Positions 24,372 to 32,403 are shown, numbered from the stretch's first letter. The stretch: 46,901 bases of DNA from Halovivax asiaticus JCM 14624 (GCF_000337515.1 NZ_AOIQ01000014.1:1-46901), one strand, 5' to 3'. Numbers and translations are program-made. Notes: generated from the letters alone by a model not told the origin.

Positions 24372-25457
24372 ATGACTTCCCTCTCAATCGATCGACGACG
24401 ACTCATGGCTGCGATGGGCGCGACCAGTGCGGTAGCGTTAGCGGGCTGTCTCAACAGTGAAAGCGAGCCGAAACAGACGAGCGAACCGACGACCAAGACG
24501 AGCGACGAGGGGCTCGACCCAGCGAAACCGACGGACGTCGACCGGATCGCGGCCGATCCGACCGACCTGCCCGACCCGGTCGACTGGTCGTCCCCGCGGA
24601 CCCACGAGATCGAAGTGACGACGACCGAACGCATCGCCGAGATCGAACCCGGCGTCACGTTCAAATACATGACGTTCGACGACCAGGTTCCAGGGCCGAT
24701 GATCCGGGTCCGACGCGGCGACACCGTCCGGCTCACCCTGACGAACGCCGCCGAATCGGCGGTCGTCCACAACATCGACCTCCACGCCGTCTACGGACCC
24801 GGCGGCGGCGCGGACGATACGATGGTCGACCCGGGCCAGTCGGCGACGATCGAGTTCAAAGCGATGTACCCCGGCGTCCACGTCTACCACTGTGCGGTCC
24901 CGGACATGGACATGCACATCAGCGCCGGCATGTTCGGCGCGATCCTGGTCGAGCCCGAGGACGGCCTCCCCGAGGTCGACCGCGAGCTGTACTTCGGGCA
25001 GAACGAGATCTACACGAACGGCGCCGCTGGCGAGGATGGTCACCACGAGTTCGACTACGACGGGATGACCAGCGAAGAACCCACCTACGTCGCGCTGAAC
25101 GGCGAGGCGTACGCCTTCACCGAGGGTGGCTACGGGCCGATCACGGTCGACAAAGGAGAGCGGGTTCGGCTCTTCTACGCCAACGGTGGACCGAACCTCA
25201 CCAGTTCCTGGCACGCCATCGGGAACGTCTGGGAGACCTACTACCCCAACGGCGCGCTGGCCTCCGATCCCGACCACTACGTCGAGACGGCGCCGGTCGT
25301 CCCCGGATCCGTGGCCACGGCCGTGATCGACACGCCGGTGCCCGGGCCGATCAAGCTGGTCGACCACGCGCTCAGCCGAGTGGTCCGCAAGGGCATGCTC
25401 GGCGTGATCCAGGTGGAAGGCGAGGCGGAACCGGAGATCTTCAACCCGGAGCCCTGA
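24372..25457 (+). CDS. nirK: Copper-containing nitrite reductase (NirK), Tat lipoprotein
   Basis: The 361-residue protein begins MTSLSIDRRRLMAAMGATSA with a twin-arginine signal and lipobox LAGC (C26), so it is anchored outside the membrane. Two cupredoxin domains carry the type 1 copper ligands H133, C174, H182 and M187 (YHCAVPDMDMHISAGM) and the type 2 ligands H138, H173 and H281 (SSWHAIG). The DLH motif (137-138 region) supplies the catalytic Asp. It reduces nitrite to NO. The shortened Cys-to-His loop is typical of haloarchaeal NirK. Start chosen from the signal peptide and a TATA element 29 nt upstream; longer frames add non-signal sequence. The cupredoxin, Sco1-like and TlpA-like genes follow on the same strand. 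Confidence 0.96.
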   Translation: MTSLSIDRRRLMAAMGATSAVALAGCLNSESEPKQTSEPTTKTSDEGLDPAKPTDVDRIAADPTDLPDPVDWSSPRTHEIEVTTTERIAEIEPGVTFKYMTFDDQVPGPMIRVRRGDTVRLTLTNAAESAVVHNIDLHAVYGPGGGADDTMVDPGQSATIEFKAMYPGVHVYHCAVPDMDMHISAGMFGAILVEPEDGLPEVDRELYFGQNEIYTNGAAGEDGHHEFDYDGMTSEEPTYVALNGEAYAFTEGGYGPITVDKGERVRLFYANGGPNLTSSWHAIGNVWETYYPNGALASDPDHYVETAPVVPGSVATAVIDTPVPGPIKLVDHALSRVVRKGMLGVIQVEGEAEPEIFNPEP

Positions 25458-25547
25458 GCGGGTGACGAACCCGCCGATTCAGAGCGGTCGCGGACCGACG
25501 ACCGGCCCGCGAACGGACGGATAGTGCAGTCGCCCACGACACACGCC

Positions 25548-26132
25548 ATGACACCCAACCGCCTCACTCGACGCGACGCACTCGGCACTAGCGCCGGCCT
25601 TGCCGGTATCGTTCTGGCCGGGTGTCTCGACCGAGGCGACGAGACGACCGAGACGGCCGAACCGGAAAACGCGGGCGAACTCGGTACCCCGACGGACCGG
25701 ATCACCGTCACGACGACGTCCCGACCGTTCCCCGAGTTCGATCCCCAGATCGTCCACGTGAGCGTGGGCGCCACCGTCGAGTGGGTCGTCGAGACGGGTC
25801 GCCACGACGTGGCGGCCTACCACCGCGACACCCACCCACCCCATCGGACGCCCAACGGGATCGAACCCTGGGGCAGTGAGCGGCTCAGCCAGCCCGGTGA
25901 GACGTTCGAACACACGTTCGAGCGCGAAGGAGTCTACGACTACGTCGACACCCAGCAGGTCTGCACCTCACACGAGGTCGCGGGCAACATCGGACGCGTC
26001 GTCGTCGGCTGGCCCGATCCCGACGCCGAGCCGGCGATGAACGACCCGCCCGAGGACATGCCCCAGCGAGCCATCAACGCGCTCAGTATGTTCAACGAGG
26101 AGACGCGGCCGGTGCTGGACGCCGGACCGTGA
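25548..26132 (+). CDS. Cupredoxin-like Tat lipoprotein with Asn at the axial-ligand position
   Basis: The 194-residue protein begins MTPNRLTRRDALGTSAGLAG with lipobox LAGC (C26). The cupredoxin domain (about 50-155) has the first copper His H86 (TGRHDVAAYH) and C139/H142 (VCTSHEVAGNIGRVVVG). In related halocyanin-like proteins the fourth ligand is Met in a GM.GRV motif; here residue 147 is Asn. A few extra residues also precede C139. The copper site may therefore be altered or lost. It lies 90 nt after nirK and overlaps the frame of the Sco1-like gene, so it may be the electron donor to NirK or to the Cu_A subunit, or a copper carrier. Confidence 0.85.
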   Translation: MTPNRLTRRDALGTSAGLAGIVLAGCLDRGDETTETAEPENAGELGTPTDRITVTTTSRPFPEFDPQIVHVSVGATVEWVVETGRHDVAAYHRDTHPPHRTPNGIEPWGSERLSQPGETFEHTFEREGVYDYVDTQQVCTSHEVAGNIGRVVVGWPDPDAEPAMNDPPEDMPQRAINALSMFNEETRPVLDAGP

Positions 26133-26188
26133 CGATCGATCGGCCGGCGGAACCGACGGCCCGAAACAACCCGACCCGAGGCAAGACG

Positions 26189-27046
26189 ATGAACGTGAAC
26201 AGACCGACCGTCGACAGACGAACGATGCTGCGGCTAGCGGGAGCGACCGCGCTCAGCCTGCCACTCGCGGGCTGTATCGAACGGATTGGAGATGAATCGG
26301 GGGCGGCCCGCGACGACCTCGTACTGGCAGCCCCAGCGAGTCACGACCGCGCTCGCGAAACGGACGTCCCGCACCCGATCTACGGCGACGACCTCCCGGA
26401 AGCGACCGTCCAGGCCCCGCTACACGACCGCTCGGTGACGACCACCGAGTTCGTCGGCGACCGGGCGACGATGCTGACGTTCGTCTTCACGAGCTGTACG
26501 ACCGTCTGTCCGGGACTCACCTCGACGCTCCGTCGGATCCAGGCCGATTCGATCGATCGGGGCTACGCCGACGAGATCGCGTTCCAGACGGTCACGTTCG
26601 ATCCCGAGTACGACACCACGGACGTCCTCAGGGAGTACGGGGAGAAACAGGGCGTCGACTTCGACGTCGGGAACTGGTACTTCCTCCGGCCGGAGACGCC
26701 CGCGCGAGCTAAATCGGTCGTCGAGGACACGTTCGGCGTCGCGTTCGAGCGCGCGGACGGGAGCGACCCGACCGAATCGGAGCACGAGACGACCGGTGAC
26801 GATCACGACGGGATGAACGGGAGCGACGGCGAAACGGGCGATACCGACCACGACGGAACGGACGAAAGCGACGGTGACACCGACGAGACCCACGACGTAC
26901 GCGGAAGCAACCACCGTCACTTCGTTCACACCTCGCTGGTGTTGCTGGTGAACAGAGACGGGCTGGTCGAGCGAGCCTACGCTGGCGGGCCGCCAGCCCC
27001 ACGAACCGTGCTGGACGACGCCCGCACGGTCGTCGAGGAGGGATGA
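26189..27046 (+). CDS. Sco1/SenC-type copper chaperone, Tat lipoprotein, with His/Asp-rich insertion
   Basis: The 285-residue protein begins MNVNRPTVDRRTMLRLAGAT with a twin-arginine signal and lipobox LAGC (C29). The thioredoxin-like Sco fold carries C103/C107 (SCTTVCP) and H247 (HFVHTSLVLLV), the three residues that bind copper for delivery to Cu_A. Between these lies an unusual insertion (about 190-243) rich in Asp, Gly, Glu and His (for example GDDHDGMNGSDGE), which may hold additional metal. A GTG at 26129 overlaps the upstream stop, but the ATG at 26189 gives a proper signal peptide. The stop overlaps the TlpA-like start by 4 nt. Client is probably the Cu_A subunit at 16552. Confidence 0.92.
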   Translation: MNVNRPTVDRRTMLRLAGATALSLPLAGCIERIGDESGAARDDLVLAAPASHDRARETDVPHPIYGDDLPEATVQAPLHDRSVTTTEFVGDRATMLTFVFTSCTTVCPGLTSTLRRIQADSIDRGYADEIAFQTVTFDPEYDTTDVLREYGEKQGVDFDVGNWYFLRPETPARAKSVVEDTFGVAFERADGSDPTESEHETTGDDHDGMNGSDGETGDTDHDGTDESDGDTDETHDVRGSNHRHFVHTSLVLLVNRDGLVERAYAGGPPAPRTVLDDARTVVEEG

Positions 27047-27579
27047 TCGTGCGACGACGCGAGCTGATTGCAGGCGGCGCTGCACTGGCCACCCTCGGCG
27101 GTGCCGGCGCGCTGGCCGTCACCGACTGGCAACCCGGATCGGACGGCGAGGGAGTCGATCCGGTCGAACTCGCGGCGATCTCCGGGCAGGCCGAGGGGGG
27201 AGACACCGTTACCGTCCCCGAGCGCGGTCGAGTGAGTCTGGTCGAGCTGTTCGCGACCTCGTGTGACGTCTGTTCGCGTCAGATGGCGCCGCTCGGCCGC
27301 GTCGCAGATCGCGTCGGCGACGACGTCCAGGTCGTCTCGGTGACGAACGAGCCCCTCGGCGGGACGATCACCCGGGCGGACGTCGCCGACTGGTGGACCG
27401 CTCACGAGGGAACCTGGCCCGTCGCCCACGACGCGGACCTCGACCTCACGAGTGCGCTGAACGCCGTGAGCGTCCCCTACACGGTCGTTCTCGACGCCGA
27501 GAACAGGGTCGACTGGCGCCACAGCGGCTACGCCGACGACGCGACCCTGCTCGACCGGCTCGAGGAGGCCCGGGCGTGA
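27043..27579 (+). CDS. TlpA/ResA-like extracytoplasmic thioredoxin
   Basis: The 178-residue protein has a twin-arginine-type N terminus (MIVRRRELIAGGAALATLGG) and a thioredoxin fold with active-site C74-x-x-C77 (SCDVCSRQ). A cis-Pro loop, VSVPYTVVLD, lies near residue 145-154. TlpA-type proteins keep Cu_A cysteines and Sco proteins reduced. The ATGA overlap with the Sco1-like gene shows translational coupling and supports that pairing. A lipobox is absent, so it should be membrane-anchored or secreted via the hydrophobic N-terminal segment. Electron source for its reduction is not seen nearby. Confidence 0.88.
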   Translation: MIVRRRELIAGGAALATLGGAGALAVTDWQPGSDGEGVDPVELAAISGQAEGGDTVTVPERGRVSLVELFATSCDVCSRQMAPLGRVADRVGDDVQVVSVTNEPLGGTITRADVADWWTAHEGTWPVAHDADLDLTSALNAVSVPYTVVLDAENRVDWRHSGYADDATLLDRLEEARA

Positions 27580-27691
27580 TTCCCGCCCACCACCGCGACG
27601 GTCGGGGCCGGCCACGGGCGCACGTGAACCGCCCCGCATATCGAGGGGGAACCCATATGACACCCGAGGACGAAACCCCAGTGAAGCCGAC

Positions 27692-27844
27692 ATGGAGAGC
27701 GAGTCAATGAAGGAGTACGAGTTCACGTGCCCGGCGTGCGGCCAGCAGATCGAGATCAACGGGCCGATGCGGACGGCGATTCTGTCGAACGGCTGTCCCA
27801 TCTGTTCTGCGTCCGTCGGTGACGACAATTTCGCCCCGGCGTAA
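27692..27844 (+). CDS. Small zinc-ribbon protein (DUF7560-like)
   Basis: The 50-residue protein (MESESMKEYEFTCPACGQQI to FAPA) has two Cys pairs, C13/C16 (CPAC) and C35/C38 (CPIC), forming a zinc ribbon. An internal ATG at 27707 could be used instead. I recall this haloarchaeal family as DUF7560; a name from memory only. A second member lies at 29441, so the two flank the PPOX and narO-like genes. It is too short to carry an enzyme and may be a protein-binding or regulatory module. Confidence 0.75.
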   Translation: MESESMKEYEFTCPACGQQIEINGPMRTAILSNGCPICSASVGDDNFAPA

Positions 27845-27965
27845 GCACCGTCGACTCACCAGTTCGTTTTGCGAATCGCCGTGGCTGCGCCTCCACCCAC
27901 GTTTTCCGGGGACCGACGTCTGGCGGAGCAGTTCGGCGTCGAAAATCGACCGCCAGGCGGGCGCC

Positions 27966-28430
27966 TCACTCGCTTTCGTCCCGATCGATCACGGTCCGGC
28001 GACCGCTCAGATCCACCGGTTCGAGCGTGTAGAGTTGAATGTCGAGATCCGGCTTCGAGTTCGCCCAGATCTCGAAGAGCGGTCGCTTCGCCTCGCCGTA
28101 CTGCTCGATCCGATCGACGGTGAGGGCCTCGGGTGGCACTTCCGTCAGCGAACCGACGGCGACGACGCTCTGATAGGTCGATGCCGCGTGGTTCTCGTCG
28201 TAGACCACCAGCCTGGCCCGCGGCGACGAGGAGAGGTACTCGCGCTTCTCGCTCTCCGGCGTCGAGACCAGTCGCAGATAGAACACGCGCTCGTCCGGAT
28301 CGTAGCCGTACGAGATCGGAATCGCGTAGGGTTCGTCGTCGCGGGCGAGCGAGAGGACCCCGGTCTCCTGCCCGCCGAGGAACTCGTCCAGTTCGCCCGC
28401 CGTCATTTCCGTTTCCCGTGCGAGTGACAT
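27966..28430 (-). CDS. Pyridoxamine 5'-phosphate oxidase-like (flavin-binding split barrel) protein
   Basis: The 154-residue protein begins MSLARETEMTAGELDEFLGG and shows the split-barrel pattern: ETGVLSLARDDEPYAIPISY then ERVFYLRLVSTPESEKREYL and RARLVVYDENHA. Family members bind FMN, F420 or heme and reduce small substrates; the cofactor here is not clear. The ATG at 28430 was chosen; one at about 28463 would add 11 residues. It lies 91 nt downstream of the narO-like gene on the same strand, so both may share a transcript. NO- or nitrosative-stress roles are known for some relatives but are only a guess here. Confidence 0.87.
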   Translation of the reverse strand: MSLARETEMTAGELDEFLGGQETGVLSLARDDEPYAIPISYGYDPDERVFYLRLVSTPESEKREYLSSSPRARLVVYDENHAASTYQSVVAVGSLTEVPPEALTVDRIEQYGEAKRPLFEIWANSKPDLDIQLYTLEPVDLSGRRTVIDRDESE

Positions 28431-28521
28431 CGTCGTACGTTGCTCGTGCGCCCGGGCCATCTTAATCCCACCGTCTGCCCCCGAACCGCCAGTCCGGTCG
28501 GCGAACCCGGGCGAGCGCGCT

Positions 28522-29259
28522 CTACGCGCTCGGATCGAGCACGTCGTCGAGCAGTTTGCGCTGGGCGGTGACCAGGTGTTCGGTGAACGTCGACTGCGAG
28601 ATACCGAGTTCGGCCGCGAGTTCCGACGCGTTGGCGCCCCGGGGTCGTTCGAAGTAGCCGTTCTCGTAGGCGGTTTCGAGTACCTCCCGCTGACGGTCGG
28701 TGAGTTTCCCCCGGTTGACGAAGACGCCGTCGTCGGGCGTCCCCTCGAGCGGTGGCTGGAGCAGCCGTCTGACGTCGACCGACGGGAATCGCTCCCGCAA
28801 GTCACCCATCACGTCCTGAAGCTGGTCGAACGACTCGGCGTGGAAGACGAGCGTCAACTCCCCGTCGTCCGCGACGTATCGATGGACGGGACAGCCGTAC
28901 GACCCGAGACACGCGCACGGACAGCCGTCGGATTCCTCGTGAGCCGTGCGGTAGATCGCGGTCGATCCGTACGAGAACACGGCCTCGTCAGTGGGTTCGT
29001 CCGCAGCGGACGTCGCGTCTGTCGCGGATTCGGCGTCCGCAGACGCAGCGTCGGCGTCGGGGCCATCATCCACTGTCTCGGCATCGACGGCAGGTTCGTC
29101 CGCCGCAGCGAGGTATTCGGTGACGCTCCCACTCGAGGCGGCCGGTGAGACGCTCGTCGACGTCTGGTCGATGACCGAGCCCGTCCGCGCCGATTCCCGG
29201 GCGATCGGACAGCCGTCGGGCGCCGTGATCGCGACCGTCGCACGTATTCCCTCGCCCAT
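28522..29259 (-). CDS. narO: NarO-like HTH_10 regulator with CXnCXCX7C motif
   Basis: The 245-residue protein starts MGEGIRATVAITAPDGCPIA. C17 plus C113, C115 and C123 (GCPCACLGSYGCPVH) match the CXnCXCX7C pattern described for Haloferax volcanii NarO, the activator of denitrification and DMSO respiration genes under anoxia. C117 is an additional cysteine inside the motif. The C-terminal HTH_10 domain (about 180-245) contains LTDRQREVLETAYENGYFE and ISQSTFTEHLVTAQRKLL. An Asp/Ala/Glu-rich stretch (about 52-95) between the first Cys and the cluster is unusually long. A longer upstream frame (to 29934) is not family-like. The divergent gene is a small zinc ribbon; nirK lies 4 kb away, supporting a role in this island. 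Confidence 0.88.
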   Translation of the reverse strand: MGEGIRATVAITAPDGCPIARESARTGSVIDQTSTSVSPAASSGSVTEYLAAADEPAVDAETVDDGPDADAASADAESATDATSAADEPTDEAVFSYGSTAIYRTAHEESDGCPCACLGSYGCPVHRYVADDGELTLVFHAESFDQLQDVMGDLRERFPSVDVRRLLQPPLEGTPDDGVFVNRGKLTDRQREVLETAYENGYFERPRGANASELAAELGISQSTFTEHLVTAQRKLLDDVLDPSA

Positions 29260-29440
29260 TCGTGTCCGGCGTTGGGGTCGCGCTCCCTTTAGTCCAGTGG
29301 TGGCACCACTCCGCTGGTGACCCAGGGGCGGTCGCTCTCCTCGCAGACGGGGCAACGCCGGTGTGCCAGCGTGTGGATTCCAGCCACGCGAGAACGCACC
29401 CCAGGGCCTTATCCGTGGGCCGACTACGTTGCAATAGACC

Positions 29441-29581
29441 ATGGGAACTACCCAGCACTCGACGTTCGTCTGTCCGGAGTGTACCTCGTCGTTTGTCGTG
29501 GACGACGACAAGCGAGCGGCGCTCGTCGAACACGGGTGCGTGCGCTGTGGCACCGCACTCACCCCCGACGCGTTCGCCTGA
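29441..29581 (+). CDS. Small zinc-ribbon protein (second copy)
   Basis: The 46-residue protein (MGTTQHSTFVCPECTSSFVV to DAFA) has Cys pairs C11/C14 and C33/C36 in the same layout as the 50-residue protein at 27692. It is divergent from the narO-like gene. A TTATCC element near 29410 may be its promoter. The pair may be regulatory partners of neighbouring genes, which is inference. Confidence 0.75.
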   Translation: MGTTQHSTFVCPECTSSFVVDDDKRAALVEHGCVRCGTALTPDAFA

Positions 29582-29601
29582 GCGGCCCCGTTACGCCGGA
29601 G

Positions 29602-29629
29602 TATATAAACCACCCCCAATAGCGGTGGT
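29602..29629 (+). promoter_or_regulatory. Strong TATA box with adjoining palindromic operator
   Basis: TATATAAA (29602-29609) is the best archaeal TATA match in the window. ACCACC (29609-29614) and GGTGGT (29624-29629) form a perfect 6-bp inverted repeat with a 9-nt spacer directly downstream, covering the transcription start region expected near 29632. A protein bound there would block initiation, so autorepression by the winged-helix protein at 29665 is likely. Confidence 0.65.
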
Positions 29630-29664
29630 GTCAACTCGTCTCCCTCCGGTCCCGACAGTGTAGT

Positions 29665-30048
29665 ATGAGCCAATCCATGCAGGCGCCGACCCGGACCCCG
29701 AAGACGCCCTACTCGACGACCACTCCCGACTACGACGTCGCCGCCGTCGTCAGTGCGTTCGACGACCCGGCCTGCCGGCAGATCCTCGAAGCGACCAGCG
29801 GCGAGGCCCGTTCCGCGAAGGAAATCGCCGAGACCACCGACCTGGCGCTCTCGACGACCTACCGAAAGCTCGACGAGCTCGAAGAGACGGGCCTCCTCGA
29901 AGAAGGACTGCGCCTCCGACGCTCCGGAAACCACACGGCCGAGTACACCGCCTGTCTCGACGAGTTCGTCCTCTCGGTCTCCCCCGAAGACGGCGTTCAG
30001 TTGCGCATCGCCGAGGGGGAATCCGTCGACGGCGTCGGCGCGGTCTGA
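29665..30048 (+). CDS. Winged-helix transcriptional regulator (ArsR/HTH_20-like)
   Basis: The 127-residue protein has a winged-helix domain at about 25-95: VVSAFDDPACRQILEATSGE, KEIAETTDLALSTTYRKLDE and LEETGLLEEGLRL. The preceding 20 residues are Ser/Thr/Pro-rich. One cysteine lies in helix 1 (PACRQ) and one in the C-terminal strand (TACLDEF). Targets are unknown. The strong TATA box and inverted repeat just upstream suggest it represses its own gene, and the leader is about 30 nt. Confidence 0.87.
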   Translation: MSQSMQAPTRTPKTPYSTTTPDYDVAAVVSAFDDPACRQILEATSGEARSAKEIAETTDLALSTTYRKLDELEETGLLEEGLRLRRSGNHTAEYTACLDEFVLSVSPEDGVQLRIAEGESVDGVGAV

Positions 30049-30060
30049 GTGGATCGCCGA

Positions 30061-30645
30061 TCAGCCGACGAGACGGTCGAGGACGGCCGCCGCGTCGAGT
30101 ACGGTCGCGAACTCGCCCGCGAGGTGCGCGAGCGCTGTCCGGTGAACGGTGTCCGCGTCGAAGTGCTCGCCGTCGTACGACCGGTCGAACGCGGCCGTGG
30201 CGTCGGCGACGAGCGTGACGTCGAATCCGCGATTCTCCGCCATTCGGGTCGTCGTCGAGACGCAGTGATCCGTGGTGAGTCCGCAGACGACGATTCGATC
30301 GTGGTCGTTCGCGCGGAGCCAGTCGCCGAGGCCGGTACCGACGAGCGCGCCGTTTACCGACTTCTCGACCTCGTGTTCGCCCGGTTCGGGTTCGAATCCG
30401 GTTTTGTACGCGAACCCCGGCTGGCCGGCCACGAGTGGGGAGTCGGGGTCGGTCGAATCGTGGCGAACGTGGACGACCGGGCCCGCTCGCTCGCGCCACG
30501 CGTCGAGGAGGTCGCGACCTCGATCTTCGGCGCCGGGATTGTTTCGTTCGCCCCACGTCGGCTCGTCGAAGCCACGCTGGAAATCGACGAAGACGAGCGG
30601 CGGGAGGGCCGATCCCGACCGGCTCGACGCGGACGCGTTAGTCAT
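30061..30645 (-). CDS. Isochorismatase-like cysteine hydrolase
   Basis: The 194-residue protein carries the catalytic triad D21 (VFVDFQRGF), K95 (VEKSVNGAL) and C128 ([15 protein letters not shown]) of the isochorismatase-like family. Members hydrolyse nicotinamide, ureidoacrylate, N-carbamoylsarcosine or similar amides; the substrate is not determined by sequence here. The start overlaps the stop of the YqcI/YcgG-like gene by 4 nt (ATGA), showing translational coupling. The neighbour on the other strand is the winged-helix regulator. Confidence 0.92.
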   Translation of the reverse strand: MTNASASSRSGSALPPLVFVDFQRGFDEPTWGERNNPGAEDRGRDLLDAWRERAGPVVHVRHDSTDPDSPLVAGQPGFAYKTGFEPEPGEHEVEKSVNGALVGTGLGDWLRANDHDRIVVCGLTTDHCVSTTTRMAENRGFDVTLVADATAAFDRSYDGEHFDADTVHRTALAHLAGEFATVLDAAAVLDRLVG

Positions 30646-31520
30646 TCACCCACCTCCGCGCTCTCGCTTCCGGAAGCGCCGGAACACGTTTGCGCGGGCG
30701 TCGAGCGCTCGATCACGATCCCGGGGTCGATCGACGGGTCGACCTTCGGGTGCTCACGCGTCACCGTGATCGGACACGTCTCGGGCGCCTGCTCCGGCTC
30801 CGACGACAGCATGTACTGCAGCCACTCGCGGTCTTCTTCGACGCCCCAGTCTCCAAGGTCTGGGTGGGGTGGAACACCGTCGTACTCGTCCAGTCGATCC
30901 TGGATCACCTCGCGGGCGTGCTGGCCGGCGGGCGTGTCCGCGGTGACGTCGAGCGACGCGAACAGCGCCCGCGGCTGGAAAGTGATCTCGAGACCGATCG
31001 GACAAAATCGGCTCTTGCGCTCGTCGTAGAACGGAGCCCGGCAAGTGGGGAACATCGGTTCGCCAGCGAAGGAAAACTCCCAGTAGGGATCGTCCGGGTC
31101 GATGGGAATGTCGGCCGGCCAAGGATCCGGGTCGTGGACGTGCAGAAACTGCAATACGTGCCAGAGCGCTTCGTGATACTCGGCTTCCGCGGCGACGCTG
31201 GCCGACGGCTTGAAGAAGGTCACGAGCGACGCGCGATCGCTGTGCGTGCGAAACGTTTCGATGTACTCCCGGAGGACGTCGCGCAGGCCGAGCAGCGCGT
31301 CGGGATCCGTCAGCGAGGGAACGGCTGTGTACAGCGGTTCGCCGCCCCGGACCGACTCCGCCCCAAAGAAGCAAGGAAACGGCGACTCGTTTCGCTCGCC
31401 GGTGAGCCCGTCGCGAAACGTCTCCCAGTGAGCGCCGACCCAGTCCGGGAGTTCGCCGGCCTCGTGGCGAGCCGCGAGCGTCTCCTGATCCATCAGCACC
31501 TGAAGGCCCGGCTCGTTCAT
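30642..31520 (-). CDS. YqcI/YcgG family protein
   Basis: The 292-residue protein shows the family's conserved stretches: an early [15 protein letters not shown] (about 46-60), [32 protein letters not shown] (about 141-172 as separate conserved blocks) and [11 protein letters not shown]. The function of the family is not established; cysteine and histidine positions hint at heme or metal binding. The C-terminal 45 residues, after a [10 protein letters not shown] strand, are low-complexity and acidic. Its stop overlaps the isochorismatase-like start, so both act together in an unknown pathway. A second ATG 9 codons in (MDQETL) is an alternative start. Confidence 0.85.
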   Translation of the reverse strand: MNEPGLQVLMDQETLAARHEAGELPDWVGAHWETFRDGLTGERNESPFPCFFGAESVRGGEPLYTAVPSLTDPDALLGLRDVLREYIETFRTHSDRASLVTFFKPSASVAAEAEYHEALWHVLQFLHVHDPDPWPADIPIDPDDPYWEFSFAGEPMFPTCRAPFYDERKSRFCPIGLEITFQPRALFASLDVTADTPAGQHAREVIQDRLDEYDGVPPHPDLGDWGVEEDREWLQYMLSSEPEQAPETCPITVTREHPKVDPSIDPGIVIERSTPAQTCSGASGSESAEVGE

Positions 31521-31656
31521 GGTTCGACAAGGGTGCCGGACAGTAACTATCCGTTGATCGGGCGAGTGGCGCCGGTAATCGTCACGCAGCCCCGGGAGTC
31601 CAGAATAGCAAGCACAGCGCTCACCACGGTCAGACGGGTAGTCACTGTGAGTGCCG

Positions 31657-31905
31657 ATGGTCGAACACTACGACGGCGTGCTCCTCGCGATCGCACTCCT
31701 CCTCGTAGCTGGGGTGCTCGTCGGGGCACTCACCGCGGTGCCGATGCAACTCGCCCGCATCGTGAGCGTCCTCGCCGCCACACCGTTCGTCTACGACGCA
31801 CTCTTTCGAAATCCGCCGCGGCCGACGGAGCCGGCCCCACGCGTCACCGCGGCCATCGTCTGGCACGCGGTGGTCGTCTGGGCGGTCATCGTCGCTATCG
31901 GCTAG
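31657..31905 (+). CDS. Small two-helix membrane protein, unknown
   Basis: The 82-residue protein has two hydrophobic helices (about 6-30 and 60-82) with a short polar middle containing FRNPPRPTEPAP. No family was recognised. The start is the ATG at 31657; a GTG two codons earlier is possible. It stands alone between the YqcI-like and UspA genes, which run the other way. Coding potential rests on the haloarchaeal composition and clean membrane pattern. Confidence 0.6.
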   Translation: MVEHYDGVLLAIALLLVAGVLVGALTAVPMQLARIVSVLAATPFVYDALFRNPPRPTEPAPRVTAAIVWHAVVVWAVIVAIG

Positions 31906-31959
31906 CGGCAACGATCACGAACTACCGCGACGCGGTCCGACAACGCAGAAGTCGACAAC

Positions 31960-32382
31960 TCAATCGTGGCCGTTCCCGGTGACGACGACGGGTCGGTCCG
32001 TCTCCAGAATGACCGACTGGGCGACGCTGCCGAAGAGCGCCTTCCCGACGGGCGAGCGTTTGCGACCGCCCAGGACGATCGAGTCGACGTCGTGCTCGTC
32101 GGCGACGTCGAGAATGTCCGTGACCGTGTCGCCGCTGTCCTCGACGACCCTCGTCTCGATGCCCCGTTCGTCCAGATACTCGGTCGCCTCGCGCACGGAG
32201 CCGACGCGCGTCGCCGAGTTGAACTGCTTCAGTTCGTCGGGGAGATCCTCGCCCTCGCCGTGGAAGACGAAGAGCGCGATCGCTTCGACCGACTCGCTCG
32301 CGTTCGGGAGGTCGGCGACGTACTGTGCCTGGGCGAGCGCACGGTCTTCGTCTGCGTCGAGTGGTAACAGGACGTGGTACAT
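31960..32382 (-). CDS. Universal stress protein (UspA family)
   Basis: The 140-residue protein has the Usp alpha-beta fold, beginning [20 protein letters not shown] and ending with the nucleotide-binding loop [21 protein letters not shown] (G-x2-G-type then GS), here with GRKRSP in place of the usual SRGRGG. The promoter is a TTTTATACC box (32404-32412 on the minus strand) about 26 nt before the ATG, giving a leaderless message. It is divergent from the ABC exporter gene. Confidence 0.9.
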   Translation of the reverse strand: MYHVLLPLDADEDRALAQAQYVADLPNASESVEAIALFVFHGEGEDLPDELKQFNSATRVGSVREATEYLDERGIETRVVEDSGDTVTDILDVADEHDVDSIVLGGRKRSPVGKALFGSVAQSVILETDRPVVVTGNGHD

Positions 32383-32403
32383 ACCCCCTGATTCGAGCGG
32401 TTC

